Shown: positions 19,874 to 30,304, counted from the first letter of the stretch. The stretch: DNA of 64,000 bases from an uncultured Clostridia bacterium (GCA_934141475.1 CAKPCG010000001.1:1-64000); one strand, 5' to 3'. Made by a program: numbers and translations. The notes: generated by a model not told the origin, from the letters alone.

Positions 19874-21588
19874 TTAAATATAATTTGCCATTATTATTTT
19901 ATAAATTAATATAAACCAAACTTGAAGTAAAGATAAAACAATATACAATTTTGCCCATTTTTTAAAATTTAATCTTCCTTCATAATTTGCTAAATAAAGT
20001 ACCGACATTGCTGGGCCAATTAAAGATAATACCCATAGTCCAATCATCCTCATATACATTAACGTAACAATTATTAAATTTATCCAAGCATACGCTATAT
20101 ATGTAAAAGTATAATATGCTTTTTCTGGGTATTTTTTTATATTTTCAATTTGAGACATATATTTAACATATCCTGTAATTGAAGTACTAAAACTATAGCC
20201 CTTTTCCTCCACATTAACTCTTATAGGTAATTCATATGAATCATTTTTGCCCATTATACTACTTGATAATCCCTTACTTGCATATACACATAAAAACATA
20301 ATAATAACTGACCCGAACTAACATAGCTACAGCTGTATAAAATCTTTCTAAACCTTCTTTTGCTTCTTTTCTACCTGCTGGATTTCTAAATGAACCGCCC
20401 ACAATCTTAACTCCATACCATATAAGCATTGTTAATAAAATTGCAATTACAAGATACATTATTACACGCGTAGTTGCTTTTGCAAAAGAACTTAAATATT
20501 TCCAAATTCCTTTTGGTTTTCTAGCATTTGTACTATCATTTTCCAAGAAATTAACATTTATCATATCTATATGATCTACTGCAGCTGTATATATATCGCT
20601 TCTTATTACAGGTATTGTGGCATCCTCAGCAAATAACTCTCCATCTTCGTCTTTTTCTACATTAATTGCTTTTTGCCAATCTTTTTTGTCACCTAACTTA
20701 TATTCACCAACATTTGTATATTTATCTCTGTTCCCTGCAGCTTTCCCATTTGTTTTTCCACTACCATCTTTTTTCAAATACTCATAACTATAAGATATTT
20801 TAAAATCACTCCATGTACCATCATAAAAGGCCTGAATTGAATCTGCCGTTCTTTGAGGTGTATCGCCTAAAAATATTCTTAGTAAATCAAGTGCAAATGT
20901 AATTAAAGTTGCAAATGGATCTGTTTGAATGTTTTCTTTAAAAGTTTTTACTTTTTTATAAGCACCTGTTACAGCATTTATTCCATTATTTATTGCCTTA
21001 CCTGCTTCTGAAAGATTTGATTCAAAACTTATTTCTTTTTTTAGGTCATCTGCAAATAAATTTTTTAATTCATTCCATGATTTTTCAGATGTACAATAAA
21101 GAAGCCTTATTTGTAAAGTATTTTTATCATTTGGAATTTCTTCACTATAATCTGTTACAGTTGCAAATGAAACAATCTTTGCTTCAACAATGATCCATGT
21201 ATTCCAACTTTTAGATTTTCCATCCCAACCATATTGTTTTTTTAATGTGTCTTCATCTAATTTGGCTATATTTTTTACACCATCGTATTCATTTCCGAAT
21301 TCTTATTGTATATTTATTAGAAGATTCCTTTACAATATTAACAGTTGTTGCCATTGCCATCTTCTCTGTAATTGTATTTCCATCATAATTATATACATCC
21401 TTAAGTTTTTTTAAAAGATCTGTTCTCCATTCAAGCATATTCTTTTCAGTATTTTCACTTACGGTAAATGAAGAATCAAATCTTGCAATTACTTCGTCAT
21501 GCAATGTATCATCTGCATATGACCATCCAGCAAATGATGATAATATAACTATAAAAATCATCATCATACAAAAAAATTTATTTTTCAG
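19874..21588 (-). CDS. VirB6/TrbL-like membrane protein D, two CGG +1 frameshifts
   Basis: Three separate reading frames join into one protein when the C is skipped at in-frame CGG codons at 21295-21297 (codon 98) and 20313-20315 (codon 425). The product is 570 residues, against 571 for each of the next two paralogues, and has the same order: signal peptide, extracytoplasmic region, NRDKYTNVGEY motif, IPVIRSDIYTAAVDHID, two helices around AMLVGSVIIMFLC, then SYELPIRVNVE and YSFSTSITGYVKYM, then more helices. The start is uncertain: CTG at 21588 has the best spacing from GGAGG, while GTG at 21597 is inside it. It probably forms part of the membrane channel of the secretion system. Confidence 0.85.
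20313..20315 (-). other. +1 frameshift site: in-frame CGG (codon 425, VirB6-like D)
   Basis: Upstream frame TTA GTT CGG GTC; skipping C gives GTT GGG TCA GTT, LVGSV. The intact paralogues have LIGSV at exactly this place, so Gly and zero net length change are directly supported within the window. Confidence 0.9.
21295..21297 (-). other. +1 frameshift site: in-frame CGG (codon 98, VirB6-like D)
   Basis: Upstream frame AGA ATT CGG AAA TGA stops at once. Skipping C gives ATT GGA AAT GAA TAC and an open frame of about 330 codons to the next CGG site. Confidence 0.88.
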
Positions 21589-21619
21589 TACGAACACCTC
21601 CTCTCTTTATATTATTATT

Positions 21620-23335
21620 TTACGAAATTGGTGCCAAAATCAATTTATATGCTATTTGCATACATACCATCGGTAACACAGAAATCACTATATACATTCC
21701 CGTCCATGAACCATAACTTAATATAGGTTCTCTTTTAAACGCATATTGTACTGCTATAATCGGTCCTAATACCGATAAAAATCCAAGTACAAACATTCTA
21801 ATTACCATTGCATATACAGCAACAAAATTTATGAAAGCCAAGCCAATATAAGCCATTCCAAATTCAAGTTTTTTTGACCATTCGTTTTCATCATCTGTAG
21901 AGGCCATATATCTTGCATAACCGGCAACAGTTGTACTAAAACTATAATCTGCATTTTCAACTTTAATCCTTATTGGAAGTTCATACCCTTTGGTTTCCAG
22001 ACTATCACCAAATATCTTAGAAGACATTATACAAAGAGCCATTATAAAAACAGAACCTATAAGCATTGCAACTGCTTTTACAAAATCTTCTAAAGCCTCT
22101 TGATACTTCGCTTTTTCCTGAGGGTTATCCATAGAATGTCTTACTATTTGAAATCCATTCCATATTAATATCATAATTAACAATCCACTTGCTATATAAA
22201 TAGTAGCATGCATCAATATTGTTATAAAACTACGTAATAACGACCAAGTCGAATTATCTTCATGTTTTGAATTCTTGCTATTTGCTTTCGTCTCTTTATT
22301 ACCAGTTAAAAAATTGGTATCTAAAAAATCAAGTCTATTCATTGCAATATTGTATACGTCTCCAATCATTACAGGAATTTCAGTATCTTCCGTATAATCT
22401 TTATATTTTTTCTTTTTAAGATTTATACTAGCAACAGCAGTTCCTTTTTTTTCATATGAACCAACATTTGTATATATATCTCTATTTCCAATTGCATCAT
22501 CTGAACTAAATTTTTTAGTATCTTTTATGCTTTCACCCGCAGCATCTTTTTGTAATTCATCATATGAATATGTAATTGTCCAGTCGGAGTATGTTTTATC
22601 TCTCCATGTTTGCGGAATACTTGCCCACCATTGCAGTCCGTCTCCTAACCATCCTACAAGTATATCCATAATGGTACTAACTCCAACGCCTACTTGGTTT
22701 TTAAAAAACTTTGCAGTCCATGTTGCAACATCTATAACTTTTTGCCCTGTTCCAACAACAGTTTCAAATCCTTTTTCTATAGCTTTTACTACTTTATCAA
22801 TTGCTTTCTGTCCTTTCCAGCCATCTTTTTCAGGATCAAAACTTCCATCTGCATCCAAATAAGTTTGACTTACCATTGCACTATACTTGCTTGTTATATT
22901 ACCATCTTCATTCGTTCCAGACCATTCAGGATCTGTAACATACTCAATATCCATCCAAACTCCCCATATACTGCCTATCTCTTTGCTACCATCATTATCA
23001 AACAAATAATCTGCTGGTGTGGCATACCATTCAACAGCATTAGAACCTTTACCAACTTTATAGATTATGTTTCCACTACTATCTTTCGTTTTGGATACTT
23101 GCATTAAAACTGTAGCAATCGTTGGATTGTTTTCAGAACCATAATATCCTGATGACATATCTTCAATTATTTTTGCTATCTCACTTGTATCAGTACTTTC
23201 GACATTTACATTTTGTAATAAATTATATCCTCCCTGAATAGGAGTTTGTGCTGAAGCCGTACCATACACATAACTAAAGTTCGTTAATACTATTACAATT
23301 AAAATTAACAAACTTAATATTTTTCCTTTCACCAT
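21620..23335 (-). CDS. VirB6/TrbL-like membrane protein C
   Basis: A 571-residue protein with a signal peptide (1-28), an extracytoplasmic region with a KKGTAVASINLKKKKYKDYT segment, then two membrane helices (about 365-390 and 415-440). The ELPIRIKVENADYSFSTT signature and three further helices (about 490-565, RMFVLGFLSVLGPIIAVQYA) follow. The pattern of helices and the RxxxxxxxxxLGPI motif matches VirB6/TrbL channel proteins. It has no CGG codon in frame and no frame break, so it serves as the intact control for paralogue D. It lies in a run of four such genes 22-31 bp apart, each with its own GGAGG site. Confidence 0.75.
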   Translation of the reverse strand: MVKGKILSLLILIVIVLTNFSYVYGTASAQTPIQGGYNLLQNVNVESTDTSEIAKIIEDMSSGYYGSENNPTIATVLMQVSKTKDSSGNIIYKVGKGSNAVEWYATPADYLFDNDGSKEIGSIWGVWMDIEYVTDPEWSGTNEDGNITSKYSAMVSQTYLDADGSFDPEKDGWKGQKAIDKVVKAIEKGFETVVGTGQKVIDVATWTAKFFKNQVGVGVSTIMDILVGWLGDGLQWWASIPQTWRDKTYSDWTITYSYDELQKDAAGESIKDTKKFSSDDAIGNRDIYTNVGSYEKKGTAVASINLKKKKYKDYTEDTEIPVMIGDVYNIAMNRLDFLDTNFLTGNKETKANSKNSKHEDNSTWSLLRSFITILMHATIYIASGLLIMILIWNGFQIVRHSMDNPQEKAKYQEALEDFVKAVAMLIGSVFIMALCIMSSKIFGDSLETKGYELPIRIKVENADYSFSTTVAGYARYMASTDDENEWSKKLEFGMAYIGLAFINFVAVYAMVIRMFVLGFLSVLGPIIAVQYAFKREPILSYGSWTGMYIVISVLPMVCMQIAYKLILAPIS

Positions 23336-23362
23336 ACCCCTCCTTTCCTAAAAAATTTAATC

Positions 23363-25078
23363 CTAACTAATAGTCTTAAGTAAAAACGTATACGTTCCAG
23401 ATAAAAATATAATTGGCAATAAATAAATTGTTGCATACATAGTTACCCAAGTTGAGAATTTCATAAATGGTTTTCCTTTAAAAGCATAAGTAACTGAAAT
23501 TAATGGACCAATTACAGTTAAATATCCTATTATAAATATTCTAAATAACATTCCATATACTGCAATAAAATTAAGAATTGCATAACCTAAATATGCTATT
23601 ACATTTACCATTTTCTTTAACCATAAGTTAAAATCATCGAAAGCAGCTAAATATCTCGCATAACCTGCAACAGTTGTACTAAAACTATATCCAGCATTTT
23701 CAACATTAACTCTTATTGGTAATTCATATGAATCTTTAACCTCTATATTACTTACTATAGCCTTTCCAAGCGAAATACATAATGTCATAACCAATACAGA
23801 ACCTATAAGCATTGCAACCGAGCTTCCAAAATGTTCTATTGCTTTTTTGTGTTCTGCCTTTGCCATTGGATTATCCATAGAATGTATTACAATTTGAATA
23901 CCATTATAAATTAATATTAATATTAATAATCCACTTACAACATATATAATTGCATGTGTTAAAACGGCAATAAAGTTTCTTAAAGTTGTCCAAGTTGAAT
24001 TTTTACTATGTTTATCAGTCTTTTTATCTGCCGATTTTTCTTTATTTCCTGTTAAGAAGTTTGCATCCAAAAAATCCATATGATTTACAGCAATATTATA
24101 TATATCTCCAACCATAACAGGTATTTCTGTATCTTTTTCATATTCAGGGTTTTCGTCTTTGCTTATATCTATAGTGGCTTTAGCGTCACTTTTAGCATTA
24201 TACTCTCCCACTTTTGTGTATCTATCTCTTTTTCCTATTGAATCCTCATGTATATTTTTTTTACCAGATTGGATGTTTTCTCCTTCTCCATCTTTTTTCA
24301 AATCATCATATTTATATGTAACTGTCCAATCAGAATATGTACCATCTGCCCAAGTTTGTGGAATACTTGCCCACCATTGAATTGCATCTGCAATCCAATC
24401 TCTTATTAAATCCATTATTGTCGAGACACTTTTTCCTACTGGATTTTGTAACCAATCATCAATCCAACTTGTTACTGCTCCTATTGTATTTGCTATCTTA
24501 TTATTTAAATCGGCGTTAGAAGCTTTTTCTTCTGTTTCATCTATTTCAATACTATCTATTTTATCCATGTCTGTTTGGCTGCCAGCATACAATTGCTCTA
24601 ACCAAATATGATAATCTGTAATAGGCGTTCCTTTATCTAACTCTTCTGACGCACCAACAATAATATTTACCGGCCACGAATCTCCAACTTTTATATCTGA
24701 TTGTTTTACACTATCATCCATTCCAAATAACGTTTTTAACTCTTTATATTTAATGCTACGTGACCTAACTTTTACTATATTCATCCCATTTCCAGGTGCG
24801 TTTATCTTTATTTTGTACTTTCCTTTTTTGTTATCTGCTTCTGTTACAATTATCATCGTCTTTAGTTTCATTTCTTTAGTTGGTACTGTAGAATTTCCAT
24901 AATATCCCATTGTCTGTAAATCTTCCCATATATCTTCAGTTGTCGTTCCAACCCACATGTATAATATTATAGAATCTTTTTTATAATCTGTTTTTACGAA
25001 GCCATAGGATTGTTTAGGGCATATAATTATAAATATAATCACTATAAAAAAAATTAATTTTATTTTCCTTCTCACCAT
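23363..25078 (-). CDS. VirB6/TrbL-like membrane protein B
   Basis: A 571-residue paralogue of protein C with the same architecture: signal peptide, extracytoplasmic domain, WWASIPQTWADGTYSDWTVT, IPVMVGDIYNIAVNHMDFL, two helices with SSVAMLIGSVLVMTLC, SYELPIRVNVENAGYSFST, and C-terminal helices (RIFIIGYLTVIGPLISVTYA). The most conserved blocks between B, C and D are the central helix pair and the ELPIR..YSFST segment; the N-terminal exported parts differ more. It is probably a subunit of the membrane channel, with the copies either forming a mixed channel or binding different partners. Confidence 0.75.
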   Translation of the reverse strand: MVRRKIKLIFFIVIIFIIICPKQSYGFVKTDYKKDSIILYMWVGTTTEDIWEDLQTMGYYGNSTVPTKEMKLKTMIIVTEADNKKGKYKIKINAPGNGMNIVKVRSRSIKYKELKTLFGMDDSVKQSDIKVGDSWPVNIIVGASEELDKGTPITDYHIWLEQLYAGSQTDMDKIDSIEIDETEEKASNADLNNKIANTIGAVTSWIDDWLQNPVGKSVSTIMDLIRDWIADAIQWWASIPQTWADGTYSDWTVTYKYDDLKKDGEGENIQSGKKNIHEDSIGKRDRYTKVGEYNAKSDAKATIDISKDENPEYEKDTEIPVMVGDIYNIAVNHMDFLDANFLTGNKEKSADKKTDKHSKNSTWTTLRNFIAVLTHAIIYVVSGLLILILIYNGIQIVIHSMDNPMAKAEHKKAIEHFGSSVAMLIGSVLVMTLCISLGKAIVSNIEVKDSYELPIRVNVENAGYSFSTTVAGYARYLAAFDDFNLWLKKMVNVIAYLGYAILNFIAVYGMLFRIFIIGYLTVIGPLISVTYAFKGKPFMKFSTWVTMYATIYLLPIIFLSGTYTFLLKTIS

Positions 25079-25089
25079 CTACCTCCTTC

Positions 25090-26740
25090 CTAAAGCACAT
25101 AAAACATAAACTTAATAATAGCTATTGTTATTATTGGAGCATATATCCATCTAAATAAAAGTCCTAAAAAATTCCTTAGTATAAATACATTACCCAAACT
25201 TGCTTCACTTGTAGGAGTTCTTTGTGCTATAGCATATATTGCGGTAACTGGTGCAAATATTGTAAGTGCAGCAACAATTAAAGTTCTTGCTAGCATAAAT
25301 ACAAAACAAGTTAAACTTATCAGTGACATTCCTAAATAAGCCATCGAATATGCAAGTCCTGCCAAACTGTCACTACTTAATGATAAATATTTGAAATATC
25401 CTATTAAATTTGTATTAAATGAACATACACCTTCTACATTCATTCTTATAGGAAATTCTTCTTTATTTCCATTTAATAATGCATTTGATAATAATGTATA
25501 TCCTTCTTGCATTAATATTATAATAACATAAATACCTGCAAGTAATGCAATAGCTTTAACAGCATTATCAATTATCATTCTTGATTCTGTAGCCTGTGCT
25601 GGATTTTGTCCCAATGTCGACATAACAACTAAAATACCTCTCCATATTATCATTGTTAAAAGTGCTGCTGCAGAAATATATAAAACCACATGACTTCCAG
25701 CTTTTACAACCTTCTTTAAAGAAGAATTTGTTTTTGAATTACTAAAAAAGTCTATATCAAAAGTTTTCACTTTTCCAATTACCATACTATAAGCATCAAT
25801 TGGCATATATGGTATTTGGGTAGAAGAAGAGAAAACTACTGATTTTTCTCCTTTTCTATTATCAATTGTACTTGAAATATTAGCCACTTTTAAAATTTTA
25901 TCTGATGAATTTGAAGCACCTTCTTCTGTGGTAGATTCAGAAACATCTAATTTTTTTGCTATTTTTTTATGATCGTCTATATACGTTTTATCATATGCAT
26001 TTAATATACTATACTTTCCCCACTTTTGAGGCATATTTAGTCCTATATTTATAAAATCAGCAGGTAAGCTAAACATTGAACCTAAAAGTTCTAATAGCCA
26101 GTTTCTTGTTGTGGAAGAACTTGATCTTCCTGATGTTTGCGAAAAGGTACCATCCAATGATACCTCTATTTCTTGGTCACTTATTTTTTCATTATATGTC
26201 GATGAAGAAAAAAATACATCTAAAACCTGTACTCCTGCACCTTTTTGCCATCTATTTCCTCCATGAACACCTTCTCCTTGTGGATCAAGTGATACTCCAC
26301 ATGTATCTAAAATAATTCCTTTATATATTGTATCATCATTCATATTTTTAAATCTAAAACTAACAACATCAAAATAACTAAAATAATGTATATAATCAAG
26401 TCTTGTATATCCTTCTCCTATCAATGTTGGATCCTTAAGTCCTTCATGTGTTGCAGCTGCTAGTACAACATACTTTTCTCCATCTTTTTCATATTCACAC
26501 CAACCATACTTATCATTTACAGTAAAGTCACTTTCTGTATATGCTTGTCCGGGTTGCAGGGTTTTGAGCTCCAAGGTTTTCGCCACCATAACACGTTGTA
26601 TGCCAAACAATACTGCTATCGTTTACAGGCGGACCATCATCATCTGTAACAGCGTTTACACTTGCATATGGAAGAAAGGAAATAATTATGATAAATATTA
26701 TAATAATATTTTTAATTATATATTTTAATTGTCTATACAC
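25090..26740 (-). CDS. VirB6/TrbL-like membrane protein A, read through a CGG +1 frameshift
   Basis: A GTG start at 26740 after AAAGGAG opens a signal peptide (IIKNIIIIFIIIISFLPYAS). The frame ends shortly after CGG at codon 64 (26549-26551). Skipping its C continues NPATGQAYTESDFTVNDKYG into the long frame, giving 549 residues (1651 bases minus one). It is a more distant paralogue of B-D: IPYMPIDAYSMVIGK, helices at about 345-370 and 385-415, EFPIRMNVEGVCSFNTN, then helices with RTLIVAALTIFAPVTAI, a motif also seen in the 935-residue fusion. It directly follows VirB4, as VirB6-type genes often do. Confidence 0.8.
26549..26551 (-). other. +1 frameshift site: in-frame CGG (codon 64, VirB6-like A)
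   Basis: Upstream frame GCA ACC CGG ACA; downstream frame ACC, skip C, GGA CAA GCA. The local sequence AACCCGGA is also found at the NlpC/P60 site. Confidence 0.82.
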
Positions 26741-26770
26741 TTTTTTCTCCTTTCTTACTATATAATCTTT

Positions 26771-28708
26771 CTAACTTTCACTCGCCAACTTATTTAGGTT
26801 CGTTTCAACAAATTTAAATTCTTTCTGAGTTGGTGTAATTTGTAAAATAGCTGTTTCAGATCCAACCTTCAAAAGTCCTTCACCCCTAGTACAGGTAACC
26901 AAAAATGAAGCTTCTCCTGAACTTAATTTAAATACTTCTTGTAAAAGAGCAATTTCTGATTTATCCTGTGCTAAAAATAGCTTTGTATCTGATGATGTAA
27001 GAACTGCTTGTGCTTCTGGTTTTTCATAAAAGTCTTGGAATCTTTGAGAAATAATTGCCAAAGATACATTTCTTTTTCTTGCACGTCTTGCCATCTTATT
27101 TAAAAAGTCTACGGCCTCAGGGAATGGAAGTAACATCCACGCCTCGTCAACTATAACTCTTTTTTGTCTTGCTTTTTTTCTATCTTCACTATTTTTCTTA
27201 ACAAATTTCTCCCAAATCCAAGAAAGTAAAATTTGCTGAGCAAGTGGTCTTGCAAATCTTTCTTCCAATTGAGATATATCTATATTTATAAATGGTGAAC
27301 CATCTAATAATTCAAATGATGATTGTCCATCAAAATATGCCATTTGTCCACCAAATTCTCTTATGTATTGTTTCATAACTTTTAATAAATAACTATAGTG
27401 GAATCTATAATCGTCATTATCATTTTCTTGAGCCATATGCTCTAGTCTTCTATACCAAGAGCCAATTGTTGGCATCTTTTTCTTTTTTCTACCAAAATTT
27501 CCTGTAATTCTTGTATTCTCGTATAAACTCATAGGGTCTGAAGTAATTCCAAGTGCTGCATATTCTGCCGCAACAGATTCAGATATAATTTGTTTTGTAA
27601 GCTCATTTACTTGTTCCGTTTTTGTACTACCTTTTGCCATAGTCATTAGAGCTTGTGTTACGTCTTCTACCTTATTTTCAACATTTAAAACTTCTCTTTC
27701 TCTTCCTGTTATGGCATCCTTTGCTCTTTCAACTTCTATATCAAACACGTTTATTATTGTAGAAGAATTAGGGCTTACAATTATATTTATTCCTCCTAGT
27801 GCCTCTGCAACTGCATAGTACTCTCCTTCGGCATCTAGTGCTAAACTTTCAATTCCCATAAGAACTGATGATCTTGAAATTAAAGTTTTCATTGTAACAG
27901 ATTTACCAGCACCAGATTTAGCAAATATAACCATATTATAATTTGTTAGAGATGGGTGGAAATTATCAAACAAAATTGGTTCTCCTGTTTGTTTGTTTAT
28001 ACCTAATGGAACTCCTGTTGGATGTCCTACCTCTGATGTTAAAAAAGGAAAAACAGTTCCCATAGATGGTCTATCAAAAATTTGCTTTTTTTGTACCGTA
28101 TTTTCCATTAAAGGTAAACAGGTTTTAAAAGCATCTTCTTGCATAGCCCATGCACTTTTTATACTAACTAAAGATTTTGACATTTCATTTGATAAAAGTT
28201 TAGTTAGTCTTTCTAGGTCTTGCATACTATATGCAAACAATGTAGAAACTATTGTTGCCTCATATAATTTATTAAACCCAGCCGCTATCTGGTCTCTTAA
28301 TATTTCAGTTTCATATCTTTTTTGTGAAACATCACTTTCCCTATTAATATTTCCTTTATCACTTGCCATCAATCTTTCTGTTTCAAGTTCAACTATTGTT
28401 TTATTTAAGTCATTTTGAGAACTTGCTTCAGATACTGGGTATATATATATTGATGTATTTATATCTCCAAACATATATAAATTTCTAAACAATTCTGGAA
28501 AAGTACAAGATCTTGGAAGTCCTGATACAAAAAAACTTCTTGCATATCTTGTAACATTTGAAACAATTTCCATATGATCTAGCTTTGAAGCATCAATTCC
28601 AGCTGGAGCTATTATTTCTTTAATACTTTTTTTATGTAATACCTTGTATGCTTCCTCACGCTTTTCTTCTTGGTCTACCTCTTTTTGCTTTTTCTTGAAC
28701 AACGCCAT
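26771..28708 (-). CDS. virB4: VirB4-like T4SS ATPase
   Basis: A 645-residue ATPase that powers assembly and transport by type IV secretion machines, at the cytosolic face. Walker A is FAKSGAGKSVTMK (about residue 265) and Walker B is KRVIVDEAWMLLPF; RRARKRNVSLAIISQRF is the sensor region typical of VirB4/TraC. The start is the ATG preceded by AGGAGG nine bases upstream, inside the 3' end of the previous gene; a longer form from 28726 lacks a site. The usual N-terminal VirB4 domain is supplied in part by the separate upstream 412-residue protein. High confidence in family, inference on exact transport substrate. Confidence 0.92.
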   Translation of the reverse strand: MALFKKKQKEVDQEEKREEAYKVLHKKSIKEIIAPAGIDASKLDHMEIVSNVTRYARSFFVSGLPRSCTFPELFRNLYMFGDINTSIYIYPVSEASSQNDLNKTIVELETERLMASDKGNINRESDVSQKRYETEILRDQIAAGFNKLYEATIVSTLFAYSMQDLERLTKLLSNEMSKSLVSIKSAWAMQEDAFKTCLPLMENTVQKKQIFDRPSMGTVFPFLTSEVGHPTGVPLGINKQTGEPILFDNFHPSLTNYNMVIFAKSGAGKSVTMKTLISRSSVLMGIESLALDAEGEYYAVAEALGGINIIVSPNSSTIINVFDIEVERAKDAITGREREVLNVENKVEDVTQALMTMAKGSTKTEQVNELTKQIISESVAAEYAALGITSDPMSLYENTRITGNFGRKKKKMPTIGSWYRRLEHMAQENDNDDYRFHYSYLLKVMKQYIREFGGQMAYFDGQSSFELLDGSPFINIDISQLEERFARPLAQQILLSWIWEKFVKKNSEDRKKARQKRVIVDEAWMLLPFPEAVDFLNKMARRARKRNVSLAIISQRFQDFYEKPEAQAVLTSSDTKLFLAQDKSEIALLQEVFKLSSGEASFLVTCTRGEGLLKVGSETAILQITPTQKEFKFVETNLNKLASES

Positions 28709-29894
28709 CTTCTTCTTCCTCCTCACTTTCTTTTGATTTTACTTGATCTTTTTTCTTTTGTCCTTTGTCTATTATATCTAATGCATTATTTGCAATTTCT
28801 TCGCCTATATATCTTTTATGTTTACTTATTAATTCTTTTGCTTTTTCTTTAACATATTTGTCCATATTTCTTTCTTTTTCCATAGCTTTTATTTCTTTTG
28901 TTCTTCTTGCCTCACTTATCGCAATATTTGCTAAGTCAATTGATTTATCTTCAATTTGTTTATCTAATAATTTTATCTTTTTTTCTACTGCATCTGGTGC
29001 TGTTGAATATAATTCTTCAAATCCTGCTTCTTTTATTCTTTCCATCCAGAATAAGTCAGACTCATCTCTGTTATATGAAATATATAATAGTTCCGCAAGT
29101 TCCTCAGAATTTAATATTCTTCCTATTACCTGGCATGCAAACAATGAATTTATTACGGCTCTTGATCTTGTATATAATTCTGAAAATGCCATATTTTTAA
29201 CTTCTGACTTGTCAAAGTCTCCAGCTTCAATTTCCGAAGCATAACAAGGAATTATAATATAATATTTTTTACTTAATATACTTCTGTTTAAACTTTGTCT
29301 TTCAATGTCTCTTATTATGTCTTCCGTATATTCTTTTAAGTTTTTTTGTTTTACTACCTCATATTTTATCTTTTCTATTTCTTCTACAGTTGCATTTCTT
29401 GCTTTTAATAATTGATTATATTGTTCTTGTATTTCTAAGTATTTTCTTTCAATTTCTTTTAGCTTACTTTTGTATCCTTCTATACTTCTTTCAAGGTTTA
29501 TTGTTCTAGTTTGAATATAAAGTTGAACTGGATGTCTTAATGTATTTAAAAATGATATAAATCCTTGTTCAACAGATACTTTTTCCATTTCTGACATCAA
29601 ATCATAATTTATACCTTGACATTCAACAACCATTAAAAATTTTCCTCTACGTTGTATAATCATGTTATCTTCTATCTTTTCAAAATCCATAAAATCTATT
29701 ATAGACTCTGGAGTATAAATTATTTCTGATTTTTTTACATGTTTTTTCTCATATTCAGCTTCTTTTCTTTCTCTTTCGATTCTTTTTTCTTTTGAGTGTA
29801 TTATAAACATTACAAAGCCCAATATTAAAATTATCATTCCTATTCCAACTGCTGCTATTATCAGCATTTGAACCATATTATCATTACTCATCAT
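28656..29894 (-). CDS. Membrane-anchored VirB4 N-terminal-domain-like protein
   Basis: A 412-residue protein with one membrane helix (about 9-32), a domain resembling the N-terminus of VirB4/TraC proteins (about 58-145: IIDFMDFEKIEDNMII, INYDLMSEMEKVSVEQGF, VQLYIQTRTINLERS), long coiled coils (about 135-200 and 300-370) and an acidic/basic tail. The same N-domain-plus-ATPase pairing is seen again at 55.9 kb, supporting the idea that VirB4 is split in two in this organism. It overlaps the previous gene by 11 bp and the next by 53 bp, so translation is probably coupled. Confidence 0.7.
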   Translation of the reverse strand: MMSNDNMVQMLIIAAVGIGMIILILGFVMFIIHSKEKRIERERKEAEYEKKHVKKSEIIYTPESIIDFMDFEKIEDNMIIQRRGKFLMVVECQGINYDLMSEMEKVSVEQGFISFLNTLRHPVQLYIQTRTINLERSIEGYKSKLKEIERKYLEIQEQYNQLLKARNATVEEIEKIKYEVVKQKNLKEYTEDIIRDIERQSLNRSILSKKYYIIIPCYASEIEAGDFDKSEVKNMAFSELYTRSRAVINSLFACQVIGRILNSEELAELLYISYNRDESDLFWMERIKEAGFEELYSTAPDAVEKKIKLLDKQIEDKSIDLANIAISEARRTKEIKAMEKERNMDKYVKEKAKELISKHKRYIGEEIANNALDIIDKGQKKKDQVKSKESEEEEEDGVVQEKAKRGRPRRKA

Positions 29895-30240
29895 TCTTCT
29901 CCTCCGTATAAAAAGTATATATTTTATTTTTTTTATGCTTAAATCTTATAAATCTCATTATTATTTGATCTATATATTCTCCTCCTGCCTTTCTTGTTAT
30001 CTCAAAGTTATTTGAATCTGGAATTTTAAACGAAGTTACTGCAAATCCTATAACTCCTAAAACAATTGCTAAAATTAAACCTAATGTTGTATAATTTATT
30101 AGTTTTCCTATTGCCCATCCTATTCCATATCCCATTCCTGCAAGTACTGCCGTCACTATAAGTGCTTTTGTTGAAAATATGTAGAAAAATCTTCCTTCAC
30201 CTTTCGTATTTCTAGGTATATTGTATGGTCCTCCTGCCAT
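29884..30240 (-). CDS. PrgI/VirB3-like membrane protein
   Basis: A 118-residue protein with two adjacent membrane helices (about 28-50 and 52-70), a short basic segment and a cytosolic C-terminus (ITRKAGGEYIDQIIMRFIRFKHKKNKIYTF, here described rather than matched). Size, topology and position just before VirB4 agree with the PrgI/VirB3 family that docks VirB4 to the membrane. It starts with an ATG after AAAAGGAGTGAT. Confidence 0.65.
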   Translation of the reverse strand: MAGGPYNIPRNTKGEGRFFYIFSTKALIVTAVLAGMGYGIGWAIGKLINYTTLGLILAIVLGVIGFAVTSFKIPDSNNFEITRKAGGEYIDQIIMRFIRFKHKKNKIYTFYTEEKNDE

Positions 30241-30304
30241 AGTATCACTCCTTTTAATTACTATAATAATACTATTTAATTATAACATAAAATTGAAAAA
30301 AAAA

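Noticed and set aside
17970..26740. Decaying pseudogenes in the secretion operon
   Set aside because: No other stops or frame breaks occur in the affected genes, signal peptides and ribosome sites are intact, and the same break type occurs in essential rnpA.
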